This document shows positions 9,068-17,732 of a stretch of DNA of 57,228 bases, piece by piece (the first letter of the stretch is position 1; the number at the start of each line of letters is the position of its first letter). The notes below the pieces were generated by a model. It was not told where the DNA came from and searched no databases. It saw nothing but the letters and a program-made list of their open reading frames with translations. Made by a program: the position numbers and the translations under genes. Origin of the DNA: Oscillatoriales cyanobacterium RM2_1_1 (GTDB taxonomy: Bacteria > Cyanobacteriota > Cyanobacteriia > Cyanobacteriales > Microcoleaceae); the NCBI GenBank assembly GCA_012033335.1, contig JAAURB010000023.1, forward strand, positions 1-57,228. The letters are read 5' to 3'.

Positions 9068-10795
9068 ATGAGTTATTGTGTTAATCCTGGATGTGCTAGT
9101 CCCTGCCATGAGAAGATCGTGCAATATTGTCAGAGTTGTGGCGCGACAATACTGCTGCAAAATCGTTATCGGCCCCTACATCCCATTGGTCAAGGAGGAT
9201 TTGGTAAAACCTACCTGGCTGTAGACGAGCATTTACCATCCAAGCCCCCCTGTGTGATCAAACAATTTCAGTTTCAAACCGAGAATGCTGAAAGTTATCA
9301 TAAAGCGGCTCGACTCTTCAAGGAAGAAGCTGTACGGCTTGATGACCTGGGTCAACATCCTCAGATCCCCCAACTTCTAGCCCATTTTGAGCAAAATCAA
9401 CAACTGTTTCTGGTTCAGGAATATATTCCCGGTAAGACCTTAGCCCAAGAGCTAGCAGAAACCGGAGTTTTCAGCGAAACCCAAATCTGGCAAGTGCTTC
9501 GGGGGTTGCTGCCCGTTTTACAGTTTATTCATGAGCATCAGATTGTGCATCGCGACATCAAACCAGCAAATATCATTCGCCACTCTGCTGCCCCGATGCC
9601 CCTACCCTCAACAATTCCTATCCCTCCGATCCCTGGCAAATTTTCCGCGACTCAGAATACTTTGAAGTTGGCGGAGATGAAAACCAAGATCCTGGAGAAT
9701 GTGGAAACAACTCAGATTCAAGAGGTCGTTCGGGATCTATTTCCGCCCCCGCCGACTCTCAAGCTCAAAACAGCCTCAGACAGTAAAAGTCCGATTGTGT
9801 TGATTGACTTTGGGGTGTCTAAGCTATTAACCGGCACAGCCCTGATCCGAACCGGAACGGTAGTGGGCAGTCCCGAATTCATGGCCCCTGAACAGACCCG
9901 AGGCAAGGCTTTTCCAGCCAGCGATCTCTACGGCTTGGGGGTGACCTGCCTGTATTTATTGACTGGAATTTCCCCGTGGAATTTGTACGATGTTGTTAGG
10001 GAGCGCTGGGTTTGGCAAGACTTTCTCACTAGCAACCCAGTTGATCTCCATCTCGCCACCATTCTCAATCGGCTTGTTGCCCCCCAGCTCAACCAACGCT
10101 ACCATTCTGCCGCAGAGGTTTTGCAAGCTCTAAATAAAGTTCTAAACACTGATACCAATATTCAGCAGACCCAAGTTCAGGCTCAAACCCAAACCCCAAG
10201 TCAGACCTCAATTCAGGCCCAAGCCTCAAAAGCCTTCTATGGCTCTCATCCTCAAACCACCTCAGAAACTCAACCCCCCGCGTCCAGACTCAGCATAGCC
10301 CTGAGCCGCTGGTTTCCGGCCCTGGGACAACCCCTGAACGACAAATTAATCTCTAGAGCAGGGGTTGACTACATCCCCCTACAGCAAATGCTAGCCACTC
10401 GTCGCTGGCAAAAAGCTGACCAGGAAACCGGGACATTACTCCGTCAAGTCCTGAAGAAAGCCACCAGCCAATATCTTCACCCCCAGGATTTGAAGGATTT
10501 ACCCTGTGAAGATTTGGGCACGATTGATCGGCTGTGGTTGAAGTACAGTAATGGCCGGTTTGGATTTAGCGTCCAGGGACAGATTTATCAGAAGTTTGAG
10601 GGGGACTATGGGGCATTTTGTCAACAGGTGGGCTGGCTCACCTACAATCCCCTCAATCCACTTCAGAGCTTTACATTCAAGCTCTCAGCTCCAGTAGGTC
10701 ATCTACCCTCTCGAATCTGGGTACAAACCGGCGGCAAATGGTGGAAACATGCCGAAGTCATGGCCGAAAAGTTAGCCGAATGCCAGATCATTTAG
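9068..10795 (+). CDS. Serine/threonine protein kinase with zinc ribbon and C-terminal GUN4 domain
   Basis: A 575-residue three-part protein. Residues 1-25 form a four-Cys zinc-ribbon-like motif (C4, C9, C21, C24). Residues 34-380 are a Hanks-type kinase with the glycine loop GQGGFGKTY (41-49), lysine K65, HRDIKPAN with catalytic D163, and DFG with D247. The HRD-to-DFG distance is 84 residues, about 60 more than usual, because of a Pro/Ser-rich insertion. A Gln/Thr-rich linker follows, then a GUN4 domain at about 433-560 (LQQMLATRRWQKADQET... RLWLKYSNGRFGFSVQ). Free-standing GUN4 binds porphyrins and stimulates Mg-chelatase; in kinase fusions it may sense tetrapyrroles, which is inference. It lies 32 bp after the binding-protein gene and is convergent with the amidase gene. 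Confidence 0.93.
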   Translation: MSYCVNPGCASPCHEKIVQYCQSCGATILLQNRYRPLHPIGQGGFGKTYLAVDEHLPSKPPCVIKQFQFQTENAESYHKAARLFKEEAVRLDDLGQHPQIPQLLAHFEQNQQLFLVQEYIPGKTLAQELAETGVFSETQIWQVLRGLLPVLQFIHEHQIVHRDIKPANIIRHSAAPMPLPSTIPIPPIPGKFSATQNTLKLAEMKTKILENVETTQIQEVVRDLFPPPPTLKLKTASDSKSPIVLIDFGVSKLLTGTALIRTGTVVGSPEFMAPEQTRGKAFPASDLYGLGVTCLYLLTGISPWNLYDVVRERWVWQDFLTSNPVDLHLATILNRLVAPQLNQRYHSAAEVLQALNKVLNTDTNIQQTQVQAQTQTPSQTSIQAQASKAFYGSHPQTTSETQPPASRLSIALSRWFPALGQPLNDKLISRAGVDYIPLQQMLATRRWQKADQETGTLLRQVLKKATSQYLHPQDLKDLPCEDLGTIDRLWLKYSNGRFGFSVQGQIYQKFEGDYGAFCQQVGWLTYNPLNPLQSFTFKLSAPVGHLPSRIWVQTGGKWWKHAEVMAEKLAECQII

Positions 10796-10826
10796 GCCAC
10801 TGAACAGCCCGGTTCCATCTTCAGGT

Positions 10827-12704
10827 CTAGCGATATCCAGCTGCCTGCAAATATTGTAGGATACCCTGGGCGATCGCCTGGGCCATACGACTTTGTTGGG
10901 TCGGATCCGCCAGGATTGATGCGTCATAGTCATTCGAAACAAAACCGATTTCGACCAAAGCCGAGGGCATTGCGGTATTTCTCAGGACAAAGAATCGGGC
11001 CTGTTTGACTCCCCGGTTCTCCATCCGGAAGTTGGCTAAGATGCTGTTCTGGATATACTGGGCCAGGCTATAACCGCTCTGATAATAGAATGTTTCCACA
11101 CCGCTAGCTTCGCGCCGGGTGGCTGCGTTGGCATGAATACTGACAAACAGATCGGCATTAAATCGGTTGGCTAGGTCTACCCGCGGCTCCAACTCCACTG
11201 TGAAATCATTCTGGCGAGTTAGGATGACCTGAACCCCATTTTGCTCCAGGATTTGAGCGACCTGTTGAGAAATTGGAAAGACAACATCTTTTTCCCTCAA
11301 TCCCCCCACTCCTACTGCTCCTACATCGCTACCCCCATGGCCAGGATCAATCACAATCAGCACTCGCCCATCTCGGCGGGCCGGGGCCGGGTAAGGTTGT
11401 GGAGAATTTACCGGCGGCAATGGAAACGTCAGGGGACGACGGCCAGAGGTATTCGGTCGGGGGGGTAGCAGGGGTCTAGGAGAATCCCCTGAATCCCCGC
11501 TGGCCGTTCGAGTGTCTCCAGGATTTGGGGCGGAGGGAACTGGTGGAATCGCCGCTAAATTAGTTCCGATGGGAAAGGCTAATTCACTAGAACTGGTTTG
11601 GCTGGGCTGACCGATCTTGACCCGGGTGGCGGGTTGGAATAACAGAGTAAAAGTCTCCCTGTCATCCTGGCGCACCCTTGTCCAGAGCAACGGCCCCCCA
11701 ACCTCGCGCTGCGGCAATCTGATGTTGTCGGCCAGTTTGGCCGAGAAAAATGTGATGCTATAGGCTCCAGTTTCCGAATCCCAACCATGGGAATAGTTTA
11801 GGGGCTGATCGGCTTGAACCACAAAGTAATTCTGGTCTCGCAGTTCAACGGATTTGATCGTCGCAAACGACCCGGCTACCTGAATGGCGGGGGGTGTTTT
11901 TCCCTGGGGCCAGATTGCAACTCCCCCCGATGAGGCTCGGGCTTGCCATTGCTGTCGGCGATCTGAAGTACTCAGGGTCACCCGTACCACTGGAGGCGAA
12001 GTCGAGAGTTGGGTCACCTGGGTAACCGCTGCCCCATCTCGATTGGGTTGCTGGCGGGTTCGACTGGATTCAGGGGATAAGCTAGCCCCCAGAATATCTA
12101 CTGTCATCCAACTCCCATCCTGACCCCGCTTGAACTCAATTTGGGGCAATTTACCGCTGGTGTGTAAAACAATCCCCTCCTGCCGAACTTCAACCCGATC
12201 TAATAAGGTTTGGGCCTGATTCGGGACTGTTCGGGGAGGGGTTGGGGGGGTAGGGCGGGAATTGCGAGGGACTGGACTTGAGGGAGGATTGGAAGCACCG
12301 GCGACCCGTTGAGGATCTGGAATCTGCACGATCCATTCACTGGGAGAGACCCCGCGAAATTTGACTTGCTGAGGATCTATCGTATAGCCGTCCACTAGTT
12401 CCACAACAATCCGGGCTGTGGTCGAGTCAAATTGGCCCGTACGAATTTCTCGAATCGCTCCTCCTCCGGGTTGCTGACGGCTGACACTACCTAGAGTCGT
12501 ACCCGGTAGATCAATCACCAGACGGGTTGGATTGGATAGTAATTGAGCTTGGGGTTGTACTCCTCCCTGGGTTGTAAAGGAGAGGCGGTTTTGCCTTGGT
12601 TCAAATCGCCATGACTCTAATCGAGCGGCTTCAGCCGAAAATGTCACAAGAAATACGCTGATCACACTGGGAAGTAACCAGTGCAAAAGGTTCAATTTTG
12701 CCAT
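10827..12704 (-). CDS. N-acetylmuramoyl-L-alanine amidase with AMIN domains (AmiC-like)
   Basis: A 625-residue exported peptidoglycan hydrolase. Residues 1-26 are a signal peptide. One AMIN domain (~27-130) and a second AMIN-like region (~165-370), linked by Pro/Ser/Arg-rich stretches, should target the protein to the septum or envelope. The catalytic zinc amidase_3 domain is at about 445-622: VIDPGHGG (H456), LREKDVVF, FVSIHANAA and ALVEIGFVSN supply the zinc ligands and the catalytic Glu. The family cleaves between MurNAc and L-Ala. In filamentous cyanobacteria AmiC homologues drill septal nanopores and aid cell separation; a similar role is plausible. It is a single gene, convergent with the kinase. 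Confidence 0.93.
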   Translation of the reverse strand: MAKLNLLHWLLPSVISVFLVTFSAEAARLESWRFEPRQNRLSFTTQGGVQPQAQLLSNPTRLVIDLPGTTLGSVSRQQPGGGAIREIRTGQFDSTTARIVVELVDGYTIDPQQVKFRGVSPSEWIVQIPDPQRVAGASNPPSSPVPRNSRPTPPTPPRTVPNQAQTLLDRVEVRQEGIVLHTSGKLPQIEFKRGQDGSWMTVDILGASLSPESSRTRQQPNRDGAAVTQVTQLSTSPPVVRVTLSTSDRRQQWQARASSGGVAIWPQGKTPPAIQVAGSFATIKSVELRDQNYFVVQADQPLNYSHGWDSETGAYSITFFSAKLADNIRLPQREVGGPLLWTRVRQDDRETFTLLFQPATRVKIGQPSQTSSSELAFPIGTNLAAIPPVPSAPNPGDTRTASGDSGDSPRPLLPPRPNTSGRRPLTFPLPPVNSPQPYPAPARRDGRVLIVIDPGHGGSDVGAVGVGGLREKDVVFPISQQVAQILEQNGVQVILTRQNDFTVELEPRVDLANRFNADLFVSIHANAATRREASGVETFYYQSGYSLAQYIQNSILANFRMENRGVKQARFFVLRNTAMPSALVEIGFVSNDYDASILADPTQQSRMAQAIAQGILQYLQAAGYR

Positions 12705-13797
12705 GGGGAAATGGTGTGGAGGTCAAGCAAAGGTTTAGGGTGAGGCATTCAGGATTAAAGCTAGAGGATCATACCACAGAATAGACTCCTGGAAAGGGTT
12801 TTGAGTTCAACCCCACTAGAGTTTGGATTCGGGATCGGGGCCACGGTTCTAGCCTGACCCTCGATTCTGTTGATTCTTAATTTGATTTAGAAGTTCCAGG
12901 AGGGAGCCATCAGATTGTTGGTTCAACTCAAGTTTTCAGGATCGGATTTGTTTGATCCTTTACGGTCTCTCCCGCAGAGATTCCGCAGAACTTGCAAAAG
13001 AACTGATAAAAAATTCTCGGGGGTTTCCAACATAAGATGGAATGATTGGCAGCCCAGCCATCCATCGCTCCATCAAATCAAAATTGTTCCGCAGAAATTT
13101 ATATCCCTTTACCTGAATTTTTAGTGCCTTGATGGTTTCAATGACTTCTAGATCAAGTAAGTAGCTTGATGCAACTAATTAGAAAATTGATCTGGGGGTG
13201 AAGGGGACACTGCCCTCTTCCTGGAACGAAACCCCAGACCCCCTTCTACTTAACAATCAATTACAACCACCTACTTATCTATTCCTAATCCCGAACCAGC
13301 GACCGATAGCTGAGTGCTTGCAGTAATTTTCGGTTGAAGCTTTGGGCTTTCTTTATTAACTTAAGCTTAAGGGCGATCGCCTAACAGTCAGTTCCAAATA
13401 GTTAGTTCCAAATAGTCCCAAAAATTAGTACCGGCATACCAACAGTTGGTTAAAAGATTTAGTAAAAGATAATGTCATTAATGATTGAATCAGGCATCAA
13501 TTATCTAGCTGCGTTAACATTTGTATCAGGAAGGTAACAAAGTTTTGATTCCATTTGACCTGAGGTGCTCGAGTCAAGATCTGCATATTCAGATTTTTTT
13601 AAAGGGAAACAGGAGTTCCAGTCAATTTCCGCCAAAGATTAGCTAAAGAGCGGTGTAATCTTTGATTTTAGTCCTGAGGCCAACAGTTCCCTTCCCCTGC
13701 TACCATAACATCTATGAATCAACTCTAAGCTTGTATCCGTGAGTTAATTCTAACTGGTTTTTTAATATCGACTGCGATTAGGGCAGGTATTTAAGCT
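12705..13797. other. 1.1 kb intergenic region between the amidase and dxs
   Basis: Contains MITE-like element M1 copy 2 (13159-13276), one HIP1 octamer near 13373, and a 13 bp direct repeat AGTTCCAAATAGT at about 13392-13420. The only open frame of size (12915-13124, plus strand) has no recognisable protein character. As the genes on either side diverge, promoters for both must lie here, but none is clear enough to call. dxs has an AT-rich leader of about 500 bases after the MITE. Confidence 0.7.
13159..13276 (+). mobile_element. MITE-like element M1, copy 2 (118 bp)
   Basis: Non-coding element with imperfect terminal inverted repeats. The first 22 bases (13159-13180, starting AAGTAGCTTGATGCAA) match the reverse complement of the last 22 (AAGTAGGTGGTTGTAA...) at 16 positions. 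The interior has the conserved segment GGGGTGAAGGGG followed by a GGAACGAAACCCCAGACC-type stretch. Related copies are at 1-34, 32206-32321, 44982-45047 and 47696-47735. Short size, inverted ends, no coding capacity and dispersed copies fit a MITE mobilised in trans. No parent transposase is in the window. Confidence 0.75.
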
Positions 13798-15713
13798 ATG
13801 CTTTTGAGTGAAATTACTCATCCAAATCAACTCCACAATCTGTCAATCCATGAGTTGGAAGACATTGCTCGACAGATTCGAGAACGGCATTTAGAAACGG
13901 TTGCGGCAACAGGGGGGCATCTGGGGCCAGGACTAGGGGTGGTTGAGCTGACCCTAGGACTCTATCAGACCCTGGATCTGGATCGGGATAAGGTGATCTG
14001 GGATGTTGGGCATCAAGCCTATCCCCATAAAATGATCACGGGACGCTACAACAATTTTCATACCCTGCGTCAAAAGATGGAGTTGCCGGATATCTGAAGC
14101 GCTGTGAAAGCCCTTTTGATCACTTTGGGGCGGGGCACGCTTCCACCAGCATCTCGGCAGCTTTGGGCATGGCTCTGGCTCGGGATGCCAAAGGCGAAAA
14201 CTTTAAGGCCGTGGCCATCATCGGGGATGGAGCACTCACGGGTGGCATGGCCTTAGAAGCAATTAACCATGCTGGGCATCTACCCGACACGAATCTGATG
14301 GTGGTGTTAAATGACAATGAAATGTCGATTTCTCCCAACGTTGGGGCAATTCCCCGCTATCTCAACCGGATGCGCCTCAGTCCTCCGGTGCAGTTTCTCA
14401 AGGACAATCTCCGGGAACAGTTTAAGCAAATCCCCTTTGTGGGGGAAACCTTTACCCCTGAAATGGAACGGCTTAAAGAAGGGATGAAGCGTCTGGCTGT
14501 CCCCAAGGTGGGAGCCATTATTGAAGAGTTGGGCTTCACTTACATCGGGCCTGTAGATGGCCATAACCTAGAAGAACTGATTCAAGCCTTTAAGCAAGGC
14601 CATGCGATTAAAGGCCCCGTCCTGGTTCATGTGGCTACGGTAAAAGGGAAAGGCTATGCGATCGCCGAGCAAGATCAGGTGGGCTACCATGCCCAGTCCC
14701 CATTTAATCTGGCGACGGGCAAAGCCATGCCAGCCAGCAAGCCTAAGCCCCCCAATTATTCCAAAGTCTTTGCCAATACCCTGATCCAATTGGCGGAGAA
14801 CAATTCCAGGATTATTGGGATCACAGCGGCCATGGCCACTGGAACTGGCCTCGATCAGCTCCAAGCCAGGCTACCCCAGCAATACATTGATGTGGGGATC
14901 GCCGAACAGCATGCCATCACCCTGGCGGCGGGACTGGCCTGTGAAGGAATGCGACCGGTGGCAGCCATTTACTCAACCTTTTTACAACGGGCCTATGACC
15001 AGATTGTTCATGATGTCTGTATTCAAAAGCTGCCAGTGTTTTTCTGCCTAGATCGGGCCGGAATTGTCGGGGTAGATGGCCCAACCCACCAAGGTATGTA
15101 TGACATCGCCTACCTGCGGTGCCTGCCCAATATTACCATTATGGCTCCCAAGGACGAGGCTGAATTGCAGCGCATGGTAGTAACAGGAATCGAACATCTG
15201 GAAGGCCCCATTGCCATGCGCTATCCTCGGGGTTCAGGGATTGGTGTTCCCTTGATGGAAGAGGGTTGGGAACCTCTGACTATTGGTAAAGGAGAAATCC
15301 TGCGAAATGGGGACGATCTGTTATTGATTGGCTATGGGTCAATGGTTTACCCTGCCTTGCAAGTGGCTGAAATCCTCAGTGAACATGGAGTTGAGGCAAC
15401 AGTGGTGAACGCTCGGTTTGTCAAGCCTCTGGATACGGAGTTAATTTTACCCCTAGCGGAGCGGATTGGCAAAGTGGCAACCCTAGAGGAGGGCTGTCTC
15501 CCCGGAGGATTTGGCACAGCGGTGGCTGAAGCTTTTCTGGATCATGACCTGCTAATTCCGCTCAAGCGGTTTGGGGTACCTGACCAACTGGTGGATCATG
15601 CCAAACCTGATGAGTCCAAAGCGGACTTGGGCTTGACCAGCGCCCAAATTGCAGAGCGGATTTTGCAGCAATTTTTCCAGCCTCGTCAACAAACGGCTGT
15701 TGTCAGCTCTTGA
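13798..15713 (+). CDS. dxs: 1-deoxy-D-xylulose-5-phosphate synthase, interrupted by a -1 frameshift
   Basis: Thiamine-diphosphate enzyme joining pyruvate and glyceraldehyde-3-phosphate, first step of the MEP isoprenoid pathway (carotenoids, phytol, quinone tails). The complete protein would be 638 residues, the family norm. The first 93 codons read correctly ([16 protein letters not shown]), then CAAAAGATGG at 14071-14080 lacks one G. Restoring it gives [20 protein letters not shown] and joins the frame running to 15713. Downstream are the [13 protein letters not shown] ThDP/Mg motif, the [12 protein letters not shown] catalytic region and [11 protein letters not shown]. Every other part is conserved and the pathway is essential in cyanobacteria, so sequencing error is more likely than a pseudogene. 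Two hairpin terminators follow the stop codon. Confidence 0.93.
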
Positions 15714-15749
15714 CCTTTGAAGAAACGTTAAAAGCTGTTCAAATGAATT

Positions 15750-15770
15750 CCCTCTCCAGATTGGAGAGGG
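15750..15770 (+). terminator. Hairpin after dxs
   Basis: Perfect 9 bp stem CCCTCTCCA (15750-15758) / TGGAGAGGG (15762-15770) with a 3-base loop, 36 bases after the dxs stop. No T-run follows, so it may stabilise the 3' end rather than terminate by itself. Confidence 0.5.
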
Positions 15771-15786
15771 ATATTCTGTATATTCA

Positions 15787-15837
15787 ATATGGAGCAGCCG
15801 CCTCGGCTGTTTTTCAGCAGATCAGATGCCTGCAACC
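15787..15837 (-). repeat. Dispersed repeat R3, copy c
   Basis: On the minus strand it reads GTTGCAGGCATCTGATCTG, then a CAGCCG/CGGCTG stem and a TCCATA tail, matching copies at 2672-2739 and 25595-25662. Confidence 0.6.
15795..15814 (+). terminator. Rho-independent terminator (within repeat R3) after dxs
   Basis: CAGCCG (15795-15800), CCT loop, CGGCTG (15804-15809), then TTTTT (15810-15814). This is the strongest terminator candidate for dxs and is formed by the dispersed repeat itself. Confidence 0.7.
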
Positions 15838-15861
15838 CCAGATTTTTATCCTATTTGATGG

Positions 15862-16649
15862 GTGTTCCTTACCTTGAATTCTCGGCCTCAATTTCTCATT
15901 CTAGGGGCCCAAAAAGCTGGAACCAGTTCCCTGTATCAGTATCTCTGCCAGCATCCCCAGATTCTTCCAGCCAGTGAAAAAGAGATTCATTTTTTACCCT
16001 GCACTATCACAAGGGATTGGATTGGTATCGGGCCCAGTTTCCCCTTAGTGCCGAAGGGCAGCTACTCTTGACCGGGGAAGGAACACCCTACTACCTGTTT
16101 CATCCTTGGGTTTCCCAGCGGGTGCATCAAGATTTCCCCGATGTTAAGCTCATTATTTTGTTGCGCCATCCCGTCGAGCGGGCTATTTCCCACTATTACT
16201 GGGAAGTTAAATTGGGCTATGAACGTCTATCTTTGAAAGCGGCGATCGCCCAGGAACCCAGTCGTCTCCAGGGAGAAACTGAAAAATTGCTGGCCCATCC
16301 CCTGGACTATAGTTTTAATCACCAGCACTACAGTTATCTGGCCCGAGGTATTTATGGCGATCAGCTACAAACCTGGTTTCGTTATTTTCCCCAAAAGCAA
16401 TGTCTAATTCTGGAGAGTCATCAGTTTTATCGCAATCCAGCCCGAACCCTGAATCAAGTCTGTCAATTTTTAGCCATTCCCAGCTATCGGCTGCCTCACT
16501 TCAAGACGTATAATGCAGGCAACTACCCAGCCGTTGACCCTGGGGTGCGCCGACAACTGACCGAATATTTCAAGCCCCATAATCTTCGGTTGAAGATGTT
16601 GTTGGGGGAAGATTTTGGTTGGGATAGGGATAGTGAGTTAAAAGATTAA
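15862..16649 (+). CDS. PAPS-dependent sulfotransferase, interrupted by a -1 frameshift
   Basis: A sulfotransferase of about 262 residues when repaired. The N-terminal PAPS-binding loop [14 protein letters not shown] (5'-phosphosulfate loop) and [15 protein letters not shown] (3'-phosphate loop) are clear. The two halves lie in different frames. At 15990-15996 (CATTTTTTACC) one T seems missing; adding it gives [20 protein letters not shown], the normal join. The start is taken as GTG at 15862, leading directly into [15 protein letters not shown]. The family transfers sulfate from PAPS to hydroxyls of sugars, lipids or proteins; with a glycosyltransferase and two methyltransferases nearby, sulfation of a surface glycan or secondary product is plausible inference. 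Confidence 0.88.
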
Positions 16650-16656
16650 GCCAGGG

Positions 16657-16772
16657 TATAGCAATCCTAGTCTCATTCATGAAAAAGATCAGAGAGGGGT
16701 TTGGGGATTTCGTCTCCAAGAAGAGGGCAACGTCACATTACTCCTTTTCACAAATCATTTGTGATTGCTATA
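16657..16772. mobile_element. MITE-like element M2 (116 bp, TATAGCAATC ends)
   Basis: Perfect 10 bp terminal inverted repeats, TATAGCAATC at 16657-16666 and GATTGCTATA at 16763-16772, extending imperfectly to about 30 bp. The ends start and finish with TA, as expected for Tc1/mariner-IS630 type insertion at TA. The interior (GGGTTTGGGGATTTCGTCT, then AAGAGGGCAACGTC) resembles the interior of element M1. It lies between the sulfotransferase and the methyltransferase and has no coding capacity. Confidence 0.7.
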
Positions 16773-16829
16773 TTAAGCCAGAATATTAGGTCAGGGTATT
16801 GAGTTAGGACACCAAGTCGGAGTAAAACT

Positions 16830-17528
16830 GTGAAGATTGACTATGAGGGAGCCTGGGATGAATACATTCGCAACTGGCAAAGCCAGCACCCCGATCAAAT
16901 CCATCCAGGAGATGAATGGATTGGCGCTGCGGCGGGCGCTGCTCAATCTTTGGCGGACTACGAAGCTCTGATTGAACAGAAATTTATTGCTCCCTACATT
17001 GCCCCGCAGCAAACGGTGCTGGAGATTGGAATTGGCGGTGGAAAAACCGCCGCGTTGTTGTTGAAGTATTGCAATGATTTGATTTGTGCCGATATTTCTC
17101 AATCCATGCTAGAAGCTACTCAAGCCCGATTGGGCCAGGAACGAGTTCGTTATGTCAAGCTCGACGGATTGACTTTAGAGGGGATTGCCCCGGGTATTGT
17201 AGATGTTTGCTTTTGTTATGACACCATGGTACACATTGAACCCCGGGATATTTTTAATTATCTGACCCAGATTCCTCGGTTACTCAGGGGCGATCGCCTC
17301 TGTCTGTTTCACCATACGAATGTTCTCAGTGACTTGGGCTGGCAGAAATTCCTCCAGGATTGGGATAAAAACCTGTTGGGAAATCGTCATGGAACCGCCT
17401 TTTCTGTGATGACAGATCGGATTATGGAAAAATTTCTTAGCCACCTAAACTATGAAGTTTTAGCGAAAGATATCCAATCCGTTCCTCGGGATTGCATCTG
17501 GATTTGTCGCGCTCCCCAAGTAGATTGA
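16830..17528 (+). CDS. Class I SAM-dependent methyltransferase
   Basis: A 232-residue Rossmann-type methyltransferase starting GTG. Motif I is VLEIGIGGGKTAALL (about residues 64-78), the acidic motif II is LICADISQSML, and motif III-like VDVCFCYDTMVHIEP follows. The N-terminal ~55 residues (WDEYIRNWQSQHPDQIHPGDEW) are typical of methyltransferases found in glycan and natural-product clusters. The substrate is not evident. It lies 58 bp after MITE-like element M2 and is followed by a 204 bp AT-rich gap before the glycosyltransferase, so co-transcription is uncertain. Confidence 0.82.
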   Translation: MKIDYEGAWDEYIRNWQSQHPDQIHPGDEWIGAAAGAAQSLADYEALIEQKFIAPYIAPQQTVLEIGIGGGKTAALLLKYCNDLICADISQSMLEATQARLGQERVRYVKLDGLTLEGIAPGIVDVCFCYDTMVHIEPRDIFNYLTQIPRLLRGDRLCLFHHTNVLSDLGWQKFLQDWDKNLLGNRHGTAFSVMTDRIMEKFLSHLNYEVLAKDIQSVPRDCIWICRAPQVD

Positions 17529-17732
17529 ACTCGAGAGTTAACTCCCAAGTTTGGCCTTGAATAACAGGGCTGAGGTTTTTAGAAAACCTGCAAGGATTCC
17601 CTGGCTTGGGGCTCAAGCTCCCCCAAATGATTCTCGGATTAATTTAATTAAGCGATTAACTTAATTAAGCTTAGTTAATTCACCCATTAATTCTACCCAT
17701 CCACTCACTAACCAATCACTGAATGCAAAGCT

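Noticed and set aside
12915-13124. 69-codon plus-strand frame
   Set aside because: No conservation pattern, no ribosome site, and composition like neighbouring non-coding DNA.
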